Positions 1-7,127 of a stretch of 16,255 bases of DNA are shown piece by piece. Below the pieces are notes generated by a model, which worked only from the letters and a program-made list of their open reading frames with translations, was not told where the DNA came from and did not search any database. Position numbers and translations under genes: made by a program. Positions within the stretch are counted from its first letter, which is position 1. Each line of letters begins with the position of its first letter. Origin of the DNA: CAYOBW01 sp964402115. GTDB lineage: Bacteria > Verrucomicrobiota > Kiritimatiellia > UBA8416 > CAYOBW01. The DNA is taken from positions 1-16,255 of the forward strand of contig CAYOBW010000158.1 of assembly GCA_964402115.1 (NCBI GenBank), in the 5' to 3' direction.

Positions 1-526
1 GATCGAGCAGGAGGGCACCTACCCGCTGCCCGAGGCGCAGCTCGACCGCTTCATGTTCAACATCATCGTGGACTACCCGAGCGCGGACGAGGAGCGGCAG
101 ATCATCCGGCAGGTCACGGGCGCCGAGCAGCCGAGCACGGAGGTGGCGCTGGCGACCGAGGAGGTGCTGCAGCTACAGCAGGTCGTGCGGCGCGTGCCGG
201 TGGCCGACCACGTGATCGAGTACGCGCGCGACCTGGCGCGCGCCACGCGGCCGAAGGAGCCCGGGGCGCCTTCCATCGTGCGCGAGATGGTGCACTGGGG
301 CGCTGGCCCGCGCGCCGGCATCTACCTCATTACCGCGGCCAAGGCGCGCGCCATCCTCAAGGGGCGCTACCACGCCACGACCGAGGACGTGCGCGCCGTG
401 GCGCTGCCGGTGCTGCGGCACCGCGTCATCCTGACGTTCAACGCCGAGGCGGCGGGCGTGACGAGCGACGAGCTGGTGCGCACGCTCGTCGAGCAGGTTG
501 TGCCGGCGCAGGTGGCGGAAGTGTAG
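1..526 (+). CDS. MoxR-family AAA+ ATPase, C-terminal part (5' end outside window)
   Basis: The frame is open from base 2 to the TAG at 524-526, so this is only the last ~174 residues. It opens with IEQEGTYPLPEAQLDRFMF, the diagnostic MoxR stretch just after sensor 1 that carries the conserved Arg of the LDRF segment. The AAA lid follows, with a GAGPRAG motif (about nt 299-319) matching the family's sensor-2 GASPRA signature, then the usual ending on ATTEDV and LRHRV. Walker A and B lie upstream of the window. MoxR ATPases are cytoplasmic ring ATPases that act as chaperones or remodelers for VWA-domain partners, and they are usually encoded directly before a DUF58 gene, as here. The partner complex is inferred to be the products of the next genes. 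The internal ATG at 53 is not a start, because the conserved sequence continues upstream of it. Confidence 0.96.
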   Translation, partial: IEQEGTYPLPEAQLDRFMFNIIVDYPSADEERQIIRQVTGAEQPSTEVALATEEVLQLQQVVRRVPVADHVIEYARDLARATRPKEPGAPSIVREMVHWGAGPRAGIYLITAAKARAILKGRYHATTEDVRAVALPVLRHRVILTFNAEAAGVTSDELVRTLVEQVVPAQVAEV

Positions 527-547
527 ACCCGCGGCCCGACCGTGCGG

Positions 548-559
548 CGCGGCGCCGCG
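548..559. repeat. 12-bp perfect GC palindrome in the moxR-DUF58 spacer
   Basis: CGCGGCGCCGCG is self-complementary and lies in the 49-nt spacer just before the DUF58 start. In so GC-rich a genome it may be chance. It could fold near the translation start. Confidence 0.4.
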
Positions 560-575
560 GCGGCCGACTCATCCC

Positions 576-1514
576 ATGCAAACCAGCCTGAACACCCTCG
601 ACTACCTGTGGCTGCTGCCGCCGTCGGCGACCGCCACCCTGGGCCGGCTCGAGTTCCTGGCCCGGCGGCCCAAGGAGGGGTTCGTCAGCGGCCGGCACGT
701 CAGCCCGCACAAGGGCGCGTCGGTGGAGTTCGAGGAGCACCGCCCCTACGTCTGCGGCGACGACATCCGCGACGTGGACTGGCGCGTCTACGGCAAGAGC
801 GACCGCTACTACGTCAAGCAGTACACGGAGGAGACGAACCTGCGGGCCACCGTGGTGCTCGACTGCTCCGGCTCGATGGCCTACACCGGCGAGCGGGCCT
901 GCGCCGTGGACGGCCAGCGGCTCTCCAAGTTCCGCTACGGGCAGTACCTGGCCGCGGCCATGACGCACCTCCTGATCCGCCAGCAGGACGCCGTGGGCCT
1001 CCTGACGTTCGACACGGACGTGCGCGAATACATCCCCGCGCGCAGCCGGCGCACGCAGGTCCGCCGGATCCTGGAGACGCTGCACGCGACCCGGCCCTCC
1101 GGCGAGACCGCCCTGGCCGGGGTGCTGCACGCCGCCGCGGAGCGCGTGCTGCGGCGCGGGCTCGTGATCGTCATCAGCGACCTGTTCGACGACGCCGACA
1201 AGATCGTCCGGGCGCTGCACCATTTCGACTACAGGAAGCACGAGATCGTGGTCTTCCACGTGATGGCGGAGGAGGAACTGACCTTCCCCTTCGACCGGTT
1301 TCACGTCTTTCGGAACCTGGAGGATCCGCAGGTGCGGCTCCAGGTGGATCCCCGCACCGTGCGCGCCCTGTACCTCGAGCGCGTGCGCCAGTTCGTGTCC
1401 CGGCTGGAGAAGGGGTGCGGGCAGTTGCGGGCGGACTACGTGCCGATGAGCACACAGATGCCCTTTGAACAGGCCCTTGCGGCCTACCTGGCGCGCCGCC
1501 GGTTCTCCCGGTAG
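576..1514 (+). CDS. DUF58 domain protein with VWA-type metal site
   Basis: A 312-residue soluble protein of typical DUF58 length. Residues 54-69 hold the DUF58 hallmark EHRPYVCGDDIRDVDW. A VWA-like fold follows with a MIDAS motif DCSGSM (96-101), the MIDAS Thr region SGETAL (175-180) and SDLFD (201-205). No membrane segment is seen. DUF58 proteins are almost always encoded next to MoxR ATPases and are thought to be their adaptor or client, but the biochemical role is not settled. The start was set at ATG 576, 49 nt after moxR, because homology begins there. The in-frame ATG at 498 would add 26 Arg/Pro-rich residues read out of frame through the moxR end. No good ribosome site precedes 576, so coupling to moxR translation is possible. 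Confidence 0.93.
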   Translation: MQTSLNTLDYLWLLPPSATATLGRLEFLARRPKEGFVSGRHVSPHKGASVEFEEHRPYVCGDDIRDVDWRVYGKSDRYYVKQYTEETNLRATVVLDCSGSMAYTGERACAVDGQRLSKFRYGQYLAAAMTHLLIRQQDAVGLLTFDTDVREYIPARSRRTQVRRILETLHATRPSGETALAGVLHAAAERVLRRGLVIVISDLFDDADKIVRALHHFDYRKHEIVVFHVMAEEELTFPFDRFHVFRNLEDPQVRLQVDPRTVRALYLERVRQFVSRLEKGCGQLRADYVPMSTQMPFEQALAAYLARRRFSR

Positions 1515-1516
1515 CG

Positions 1517-1534
1517 CGCCGCCGCGCGGCGGCG
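1517..1534. repeat. 18-bp perfect palindrome between DUF58 and BatA-like genes
   Basis: CGCCGCCGCGCGGCGGCG is a perfect palindrome starting three bases after the DUF58 stop codon. It ends exactly at the first base of the GGAG ribosome site (1534-1537) of the next gene, which is 9 nt from ATG 1547. An RNA hairpin here could affect loading of that site or mark a processing point. That function is inferred from position only. Confidence 0.5.
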
Positions 1535-1546
1535 GAGCGACAAGGC

Positions 1547-4510
1547 ATGTTGTTCCTGAATGCAATGGTGTTGCTGGGGTTGCTGGCGGTGGCCGTGCCC
1601 ATCATCCTGCACCTGCTCAACCGCAAGGCGGCGCGGGTCCTCGACTGGGGAGCCGTGCAGTTCCTGCTCGATTCGCTGGTGATCCGCCGCCGCCGCATCC
1701 TGCTTGAGGAGGTGCTGCTGCTCGTCGCCCGCTGCCTGCTCGTCGCCCTCGTCGTGCTGGCCGTCGCGCGGCCGTTCGTGCCCGCCTCCTCGCGCGTGCC
1801 GTGGGGCGTGGTGCTGCCCTGCGCGCTGGGCGCGATCGCCGCCCTGGGCGCCTCCGTGGCGCTGTGGCGCCACCCGCGCTGGCGCTGGACGCTGACGGGG
1901 CTGGCCGCGGCCGCTTTGCTGTTCGCGGCGGCCGCCTACGTCCGGGAGCGGCTCCGCGGCGGCCCCGGCGGGGCCAACGGCCGGCAGGACGTCGCGCTGA
2001 TCCTCGACGGCTCGGATTCGATGCGTCTCGTCGTGGACGGCCGCAGCCAGTTCGAGCGCGCCGTGGACGAGGCCGCGCGGCTGATCCGGCAGGCGCCGCG
2101 CGGGACGACCTTCAGCCTCGTGCTCGGGGCGGACGCGCCGCAGCGGCTCACCCCGACGCCTTCCACCGACCGCGCCGCCCTGGCCGCGCTTCTCACCAAC
2201 CTGCAGCCCGCCGGCGGCACGCTGGGCGCGCTGGACACGCTGTCGGCGGCCGTGGGCTGCCTGGCGGACGGGCTCTACCCCGACAAACAGATCGTCCTCA
2301 TCGGCGACGCGCAGCGCCACGGCTGGGAGCTGGATCAGCCGGCGCGCTGGGAGTTGCTGCGCGGCGTGTGCGCGACGCTGCCGGCGCCGCCGCGCGTGCT
2401 CTACCGCACGCTGCGGGGCCGCCCCGCGGTGCGCAACGCGGCCGTCACCGCCGTCCGCGTGGGGCGGGGCTGCGTGGGCGTGGACCGCGAGATCGAAATC
2501 GAAGTCCGCGTCGAGAACACCGGCACCGAGCCCCTCGCGCCGGGGGCCGTGACTGTGCACGCGGGCGGGGCCGTGCTCGTGGACCGCTCCCTCGGCACGC
2601 TCGACCCCGGCGTCGCCGGCGCGGTGCGGGTGCGCCAGCGCTTCGCCCGGCCGGGGTCGCAGGTCGTGCGGGCGGAGATCGGCGCGGTGGACGATCTGCC
2701 CGCCGACAACGTCCGCACCGTCGTCAAGCATGTCCTGGCCGGTATCCCCGTCCTCGTCGTGGACGGCGGGGCAGGGGCGGCGTTTCTCGAGCGGCCCGGC
2801 GCCTGCGTGGCGCTGGCGCTGGCGCCGGCGCGGGCCACGGCCGAGGCGCTGCCGACCGAGCCCGTGCGGGCGGGCAGCGAGCCCGTGCGCCGGCCGCCGC
2901 CCGTGTCCGGCTTCGTGCTGCAGCCCGAGTTGGTCTCCGCCGCGGCGTTCGCCGAAATGGCCGACTTCAGTCCCTACGGCGCCATCATCCTGGCGGACGT
3001 CCCGCAGCTGCCGAACGAAAGCGCGCTGCGGCTCGAACAGTTCGTGCGGCACGGCGGCGGCCTGCTCATCACCCCCGGCCTGCGCACGCTGCCCGACGCC
3101 TGGAACGCGTGGCGCGAGGGCGATGGCCGCGCCTTCCTGCCGGCCGCCCTGGGCGCCTCCTGCGCGCCGACCAACGACAGCGTGGGCCTCTCGCCCGAGA
3201 CCTTCGGCCACCCGGCCGTGGCCTGGCTGGCCGACCGGCGCGGCGACCTCGGCGAGGCGCGCATCCGCCGCTACTGGCGGCTGGAGGCCGGCGCTGCCCA
3301 GCAGGGCGTCGGCATCTGCGCCCGCCTGACGAATGGCGACGCCTACCTCGTCGAGCGGCAGGTCGGGCGGGGCAGCGTGCTCCTGCTGGCCGGCGCGCTC
3401 GACCTGCGCGACACCGACCTTGCCACGCGGCGCGGCTTCGTGCCGCTGCTCAACGAGGTGGGCCAGTACCTCACGCGCGCCGCCGAGACGCGGCTGACCC
3501 TGCCGCCCGCGCCCGAGCTGGCGATCCCGCTGTTCGGCGCCGGCGGCGGCCGCCGCACGTCCGGGGGCGGGCTCCTCGGCGAGTACTTCACCGGGCGCTT
3601 CGACCGGCGCATCGCGGTGCGCCTGGACGCGGGGATCAACGTCGACTGGCGCCAGAACGCGCCCGTCGACGGGCTGGGGCCCGACAACTTCTCCGTGCGC
3701 TGGACCGGCACGCTGCAGCCGCCCCGGACGGGCGTGCACCGCTTCGAGGCGGAGGTGGACGACCGCCTGACGTTGTGGCTGAACGAAAAGCGCGTGTTCG
3801 GGACCGACCGCCAACGCCCGGACCAGGGCCACGTGACGCTGAAGGCCGGGGTGCCCTACGCCGTGCGCGTGGAGTTCCAGGAGGACGGGGGCGAGGCCTA
3901 CGCGCGGCTCTTCTGGACGCCGCCGCGGGGCCAGCGCGCGCTTGTGCCGGCCGACGTCCTCAGCCCGAGCCTCGGCCTGCTCTCCGGCAGCCTGGCGGAT
4001 ACCTGCCGCGCGACCGGCCCCGACGGCGCGTCCCGCCCCGTGCGCCTCGATCTGCGCGAGGGCGAACTGCTGGCGCGCCTGGGCGGGAACATCGTGCCGG
4101 GGCTCTACAGCCTGGCCCTGCCGGCCGCGGTGGCGCGCGTGGTGGACGGCGACGCGTCCGCCACCAACCGCACGCTGGCCGTGGCGGTGGCGGGCGACCC
4201 CGACGAAAGCCGCCTCGCCCCGCAGACGCCCGATGACGTGCGCTTCGTGCAGAAGTACGTGCGTCTCGAGCTGCCCGAATCCGTCGAGCAGCTCCAGCGG
4301 GCGCTGGCCGGCCAGACGACCGGCCGCGAGCTGTGGAAGTACCTCGCGGTCGCCGCGCTCCTGCTCCTCGTGCTGGAAATCGTGCTGACGCGCTGGATCG
4401 CCCGGCAGCGGCGGATGGACAGCGACGAGACCGTGGATTTCGAGGGCTACCTCGCGCCGTCCGCGAGCTTCCAGGAACAAGTGGCAAAGGTGAAACGTGG
4501 CAACTCCTGA
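1547..4510 (+). CDS. BatA-type membrane VWA protein with a PA14 domain
   Basis: 987 residues. The N-terminus (1-76) matches the BatA N-terminal region: a membrane helix ending IILHLLNRK (about 2-24), the DWGAVQFLL segment, and a second helix (about 57-76). Two further helices (about 85-104 and 115-131) are inserted before the VWA domain, whose MIDAS is DGSDSM (154-159). A beta-sandwich-like stretch follows (~290-395), then a flavodoxin/glutamine-amidotransferase-like fold without an obvious catalytic Cys (VLVVDGG at ~401, YGAIILADV at ~478, HGGGLLITPG at ~502). A PA14 domain spans ~675-806 (GLLGEYF to LVPADVL). A final helix (~929-952) precedes a short charged tail. PA14 domains in other proteins often bind carbohydrate, so an envelope glycan contact is a reasonable guess. 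The start is supported by GGAG at 1534-1537. The gene end overlaps the next gene by 14 nt. Confidence 0.9.
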   Translation: MLFLNAMVLLGLLAVAVPIILHLLNRKAARVLDWGAVQFLLDSLVIRRRRILLEEVLLLVARCLLVALVVLAVARPFVPASSRVPWGVVLPCALGAIAALGASVALWRHPRWRWTLTGLAAAALLFAAAAYVRERLRGGPGGANGRQDVALILDGSDSMRLVVDGRSQFERAVDEAARLIRQAPRGTTFSLVLGADAPQRLTPTPSTDRAALAALLTNLQPAGGTLGALDTLSAAVGCLADGLYPDKQIVLIGDAQRHGWELDQPARWELLRGVCATLPAPPRVLYRTLRGRPAVRNAAVTAVRVGRGCVGVDREIEIEVRVENTGTEPLAPGAVTVHAGGAVLVDRSLGTLDPGVAGAVRVRQRFARPGSQVVRAEIGAVDDLPADNVRTVVKHVLAGIPVLVVDGGAGAAFLERPGACVALALAPARATAEALPTEPVRAGSEPVRRPPPVSGFVLQPELVSAAAFAEMADFSPYGAIILADVPQLPNESALRLEQFVRHGGGLLITPGLRTLPDAWNAWREGDGRAFLPAALGASCAPTNDSVGLSPETFGHPAVAWLADRRGDLGEARIRRYWRLEAGAAQQGVGICARLTNGDAYLVERQVGRGSVLLLAGALDLRDTDLATRRGFVPLLNEVGQYLTRAAETRLTLPPAPELAIPLFGAGGGRRTSGGGLLGEYFTGRFDRRIAVRLDAGINVDWRQNAPVDGLGPDNFSVRWTGTLQPPRTGVHRFEAEVDDRLTLWLNEKRVFGTDRQRPDQGHVTLKAGVPYAVRVEFQEDGGEAYARLFWTPPRGQRALVPADVLSPSLGLLSGSLADTCRATGPDGASRPVRLDLREGELLARLGGNIVPGLYSLALPAAVARVVDGDASATNRTLAVAVAGDPDESRLAPQTPDDVRFVQKYVRLELPESVEQLQRALAGQTTGRELWKYLAVAALLLLVLEIVLTRWIARQRRMDSDETVDFEGYLAPSASFQEQVAKVKRGNS

Positions 4511-7127
4511 CAACCTACCCGTCCCGCTGGCTGCGCTGCCCGGCTGGGCCCTGTGCACGGCCACCGCCGCCGTGGCGCTGCTGTGGGGGCTGCTGAACCG
4601 CCGTCCGGCGGCGCCCCTGCGCGCCGCCCCGCGCGCGCTGCTGACGCTCGCGCGGCTGGCTGCCGCCGTGGGCGTGTGCGGCTTCGGCCTCCCCGCGCTG
4701 GCGCGGATCGTCGCCCTGCTGACCGCCTGGCCGATCTGGGCGCTGGCAGCCGGGGGCGGGCTGGCGCTGCAGCTCGTCGTCGAGAGCTACCGCTTCGAAC
4801 GCCGCCTCGTCTCCCGTCCCGTGGCCGCCCGACTGCTCCTGGCGCTGCGGCTCGCCGCCGTCCTGCTGCTCGTGGCCATGCTGGCGCAGCCCGTGTGGAC
4901 CTGGAACCTGACGCGCGTGGTCGAGCGCTACGTGGCTGTGCTCGTGGACGACTCCGAATCCATGCAGATCGCCGCCGCGCGGGGCGCGGGCCCGACGCGC
5001 GCGGACGTGGCGCGCCAGGCCCTGGCCGGGGCCGGCGCTGGCGGGACGGAGGCGGGCAGCGTGCTGGAGCGGCTCGGCGCCACCTACCACCTGCAACTCT
5101 GGCGCTTCGGCGAATCCTGCGTGGAAAGCGATCCCGCGACGTGGCTCGCCCCCGCCGCCGGCGCCGCATCCGCGGCCACCAACAACCTCTTCCGCACGAG
5201 CACCGACGTCGCCGGCGCGCTTGAGAAGGTCGAGCGGGCTTTCCCCGCCGGCAGCCTGGCGGGCGTGCTGCTGGTTTCCGACGGCCGCCACAACGGCGCC
5301 GCGGACCCCGCCCCCGTCGCCCGCCGGCTGGGCGTGCTGGGCGCCCCCGTCTACGCCCTGGCCGTGGGCGCCCCCGAACCCCCGCGCGACGCCTCCATCC
5401 TCAGCCTGCGCGCGCCGGACTGCATCTACCTCGGCGACCAGGTGCGGGTAACCGCCGACCTGAAGTTCGACGGCTGCCGCGGCCGTCAGCTCCGCGTGAA
5501 GCTGCTGCAGGGGGAGACCGTGGCGGACGAGACCACGGTCGCCGTCGCCGACGACCGCTTCCAGTGCAGCATCCGGCTGCGGCATGCCCCGGCCGAGCGC
5601 GGCATCGAACCGTACCGTGTCGCGATCGAGCCGGTCGAGGGCGAGATTCGCGACGACAACAACGCGTGGGCGTTCGACGTCGCCGTCACCGACGACCGCA
5701 CCCACGTGCTGCTGGTGGAAAGCTACCCGCGCTGGGAGTTCCGCTACCTGCGCAATCTCTTCCACGGGCGCGACAAATCCGTGCAGCTCCAGTACGTGCT
5801 CCTGCAGCCGGAGACGATCGACCAGGCCGCGCCGCCGGCCCCCGTCGCCGCCTCCGCCGGGCGGCCCTTCGGCGAGTCGCAGGCCACGCGCCTGCCCGCC
5901 AGCCCCGAGGAGTGGAAGAAGTTCGACGTGATCGTCCTCGGCGACCTGCCCCCCGACGTGCTCGGCGGTCCGCTGGCCACCACGCTGGTCGAGTGCGTCG
6001 CCGAGCGCGGCGCCCTGCTTGTCTGCGTGGCCGGTCCCCGCCACGCGCCGCACGCCTGGCAGACGCCGGCCCTGGCCGAGCTCCTGCCCGTGACCATGCT
6101 CGAGCAGCGGAGCGCGTGGTTCCAGGGGCCGGAGGAGAGCTACCGCGTGGCGCTTTCCGCGGCCGGGCGTACGCATCCGATCACGCTGCTCGCCGCCGAC
6201 CCGGCCGAGAACGAGCGGCTCTGGACCGGGCTGCCGCCGCTCGCGTGGCGGCACGGCGGCCTCGAGGCGAAGCCCGGCGCGACCGTCCTCGCTTACGCGC
6301 AGCCGGTGGCGGCGGATGCCCCGGCCCCGGTGGCGGGCGGGGCGCTGGCCGCCATGGCCGGCGCGCTGGCCGAGCAGCGCCGGCTGGAGTCGCGCAACGT
6401 CCTGCTCGCCGTGCAGAGCTACGGCGTGGGCCGCGTGGCCTTCCTCGGCTTCGACGAGACGTGGCGGCTGCGCTACCGCGTCGGCGACACCTTCCACCAC
6501 CGGTTCTGGGGTCAGCTCGTGCGCTGGGGCACCGGCGGACCTTTGCGCGGCGGGGCGGCGAACGTGCGGGTCGGCACCGAGCGGCTGGCCTACGCGCCCA
6601 CGGAGCCGATCCGTGTCAGCGCCCGGCTGCGCGACAAGAACCAGTCCCCCGTGCGCGCCAAGAGCGCCACCGTGCGGGTGTACCGCGACCGCGAGCTGGT
6701 CGAGGAGCAGCCGCTGGCCTACGTCGCCGGCTCGCACGGCCTGCACGAGGCGCAGGTCGGCCCCTACGCGCGGCCCGGGCGCTACCGGCTGGAGCTGGCC
6801 GGCGACGAGGTCGTCGCCGCCATGGAGGGCGCGCCCGAGGGGGGGAAGGCCGAGACCGAGGTGCTGGTCCAGGCCGTGCGCAACACGGCGGAGATCGCCG
6901 ATCTGACCGTCAACCGCGCGCTGCTCGAGAAGGTGGCCGCGCTGAGCGGCGGGCGCGTGGTCGAGAAACTTGACGTCGCCGCGCTGAAGCAGGCGTTCGG
7001 CGACGGCACGCGGACTGTCGCCGAGCCGCGCAACGTCGCGCTGTGGGACTCGGCGCTGCTCCTCCTGCTGGTGGTGGGTTGTGTCTGTGCGGAGTGGCTG
7101 GTGCGCAAACGAGTGGGGCTGGTATGA
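4497..7127 (+). CDS. Large membrane VWA protein with amidotransferase-like domain
   Basis: 876 residues from a GTG start that overlaps the previous gene by 14 nt; AAAGG (4486-4490) lies 6 nt upstream. Several N-terminal hydrophobic helices (about 13-34, 46-70, 71-93, 109-131) precede a VWA domain with DDSESM (151-156, a DxSxS MIDAS). Next come an Ig-like region (~298-395), an amidotransferase/flavodoxin-like fold (HVLLVESYPRWEF at ~400, FDVIVLGDLP at ~475, GALLVCVAGP at ~505) and the segment GRVAFLGFDETWRLRYR (~645) seen in related planctomycete and verrucomicrobial proteins. A second beta domain and a C-terminal helix (~848-870) end the protein. It is built like its upstream neighbour but lacks the PA14 domain, so the two probably form a pair in one envelope complex. 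No amidotransferase catalytic triad is recognisable, so enzymatic activity is not claimed. Confidence 0.88.
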   Translation: MATPDNLPVPLAALPGWALCTATAAVALLWGLLNRRPAAPLRAAPRALLTLARLAAAVGVCGFGLPALARIVALLTAWPIWALAAGGGLALQLVVESYRFERRLVSRPVAARLLLALRLAAVLLLVAMLAQPVWTWNLTRVVERYVAVLVDDSESMQIAAARGAGPTRADVARQALAGAGAGGTEAGSVLERLGATYHLQLWRFGESCVESDPATWLAPAAGAASAATNNLFRTSTDVAGALEKVERAFPAGSLAGVLLVSDGRHNGAADPAPVARRLGVLGAPVYALAVGAPEPPRDASILSLRAPDCIYLGDQVRVTADLKFDGCRGRQLRVKLLQGETVADETTVAVADDRFQCSIRLRHAPAERGIEPYRVAIEPVEGEIRDDNNAWAFDVAVTDDRTHVLLVESYPRWEFRYLRNLFHGRDKSVQLQYVLLQPETIDQAAPPAPVAASAGRPFGESQATRLPASPEEWKKFDVIVLGDLPPDVLGGPLATTLVECVAERGALLVCVAGPRHAPHAWQTPALAELLPVTMLEQRSAWFQGPEESYRVALSAAGRTHPITLLAADPAENERLWTGLPPLAWRHGGLEAKPGATVLAYAQPVAADAPAPVAGGALAAMAGALAEQRRLESRNVLLAVQSYGVGRVAFLGFDETWRLRYRVGDTFHHRFWGQLVRWGTGGPLRGGAANVRVGTERLAYAPTEPIRVSARLRDKNQSPVRAKSATVRVYRDRELVEEQPLAYVAGSHGLHEAQVGPYARPGRYRLELAGDEVVAAMEGAPEGGKAETEVLVQAVRNTAEIADLTVNRALLEKVAALSGGRVVEKLDVAALKQAFGDGTRTVAEPRNVALWDSALLLLLVVGCVCAEWLVRKRVGLV

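Noticed and set aside
498..575. Earlier in-frame start for the DUF58 gene
   Set aside because: The added 26 residues are Arg/Pro-rich and come from the moxR end in another frame; family similarity begins at ATG 576.
2741..3100. Active glutamine amidotransferase domain in the VWA proteins
   Set aside because: The fold-like strands are present but no Cys-His-Glu triad could be recognised, so only a structural similarity is stated.
1484..4564. 1026-codon open frame on the minus strand opposite the BatA-like gene
   Set aside because: It is a GC-driven shadow frame; its translation is Arg/Ala/Gly/His-rich without motifs, while the plus frame has clear VWA, PA14 and membrane features.
7043..7123. 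Earlier in-frame start for the DUF4175-like gene
   Set aside because: It would overlap the previous gene by 85 nt; ATG 7124 gives a standard ATGA junction.
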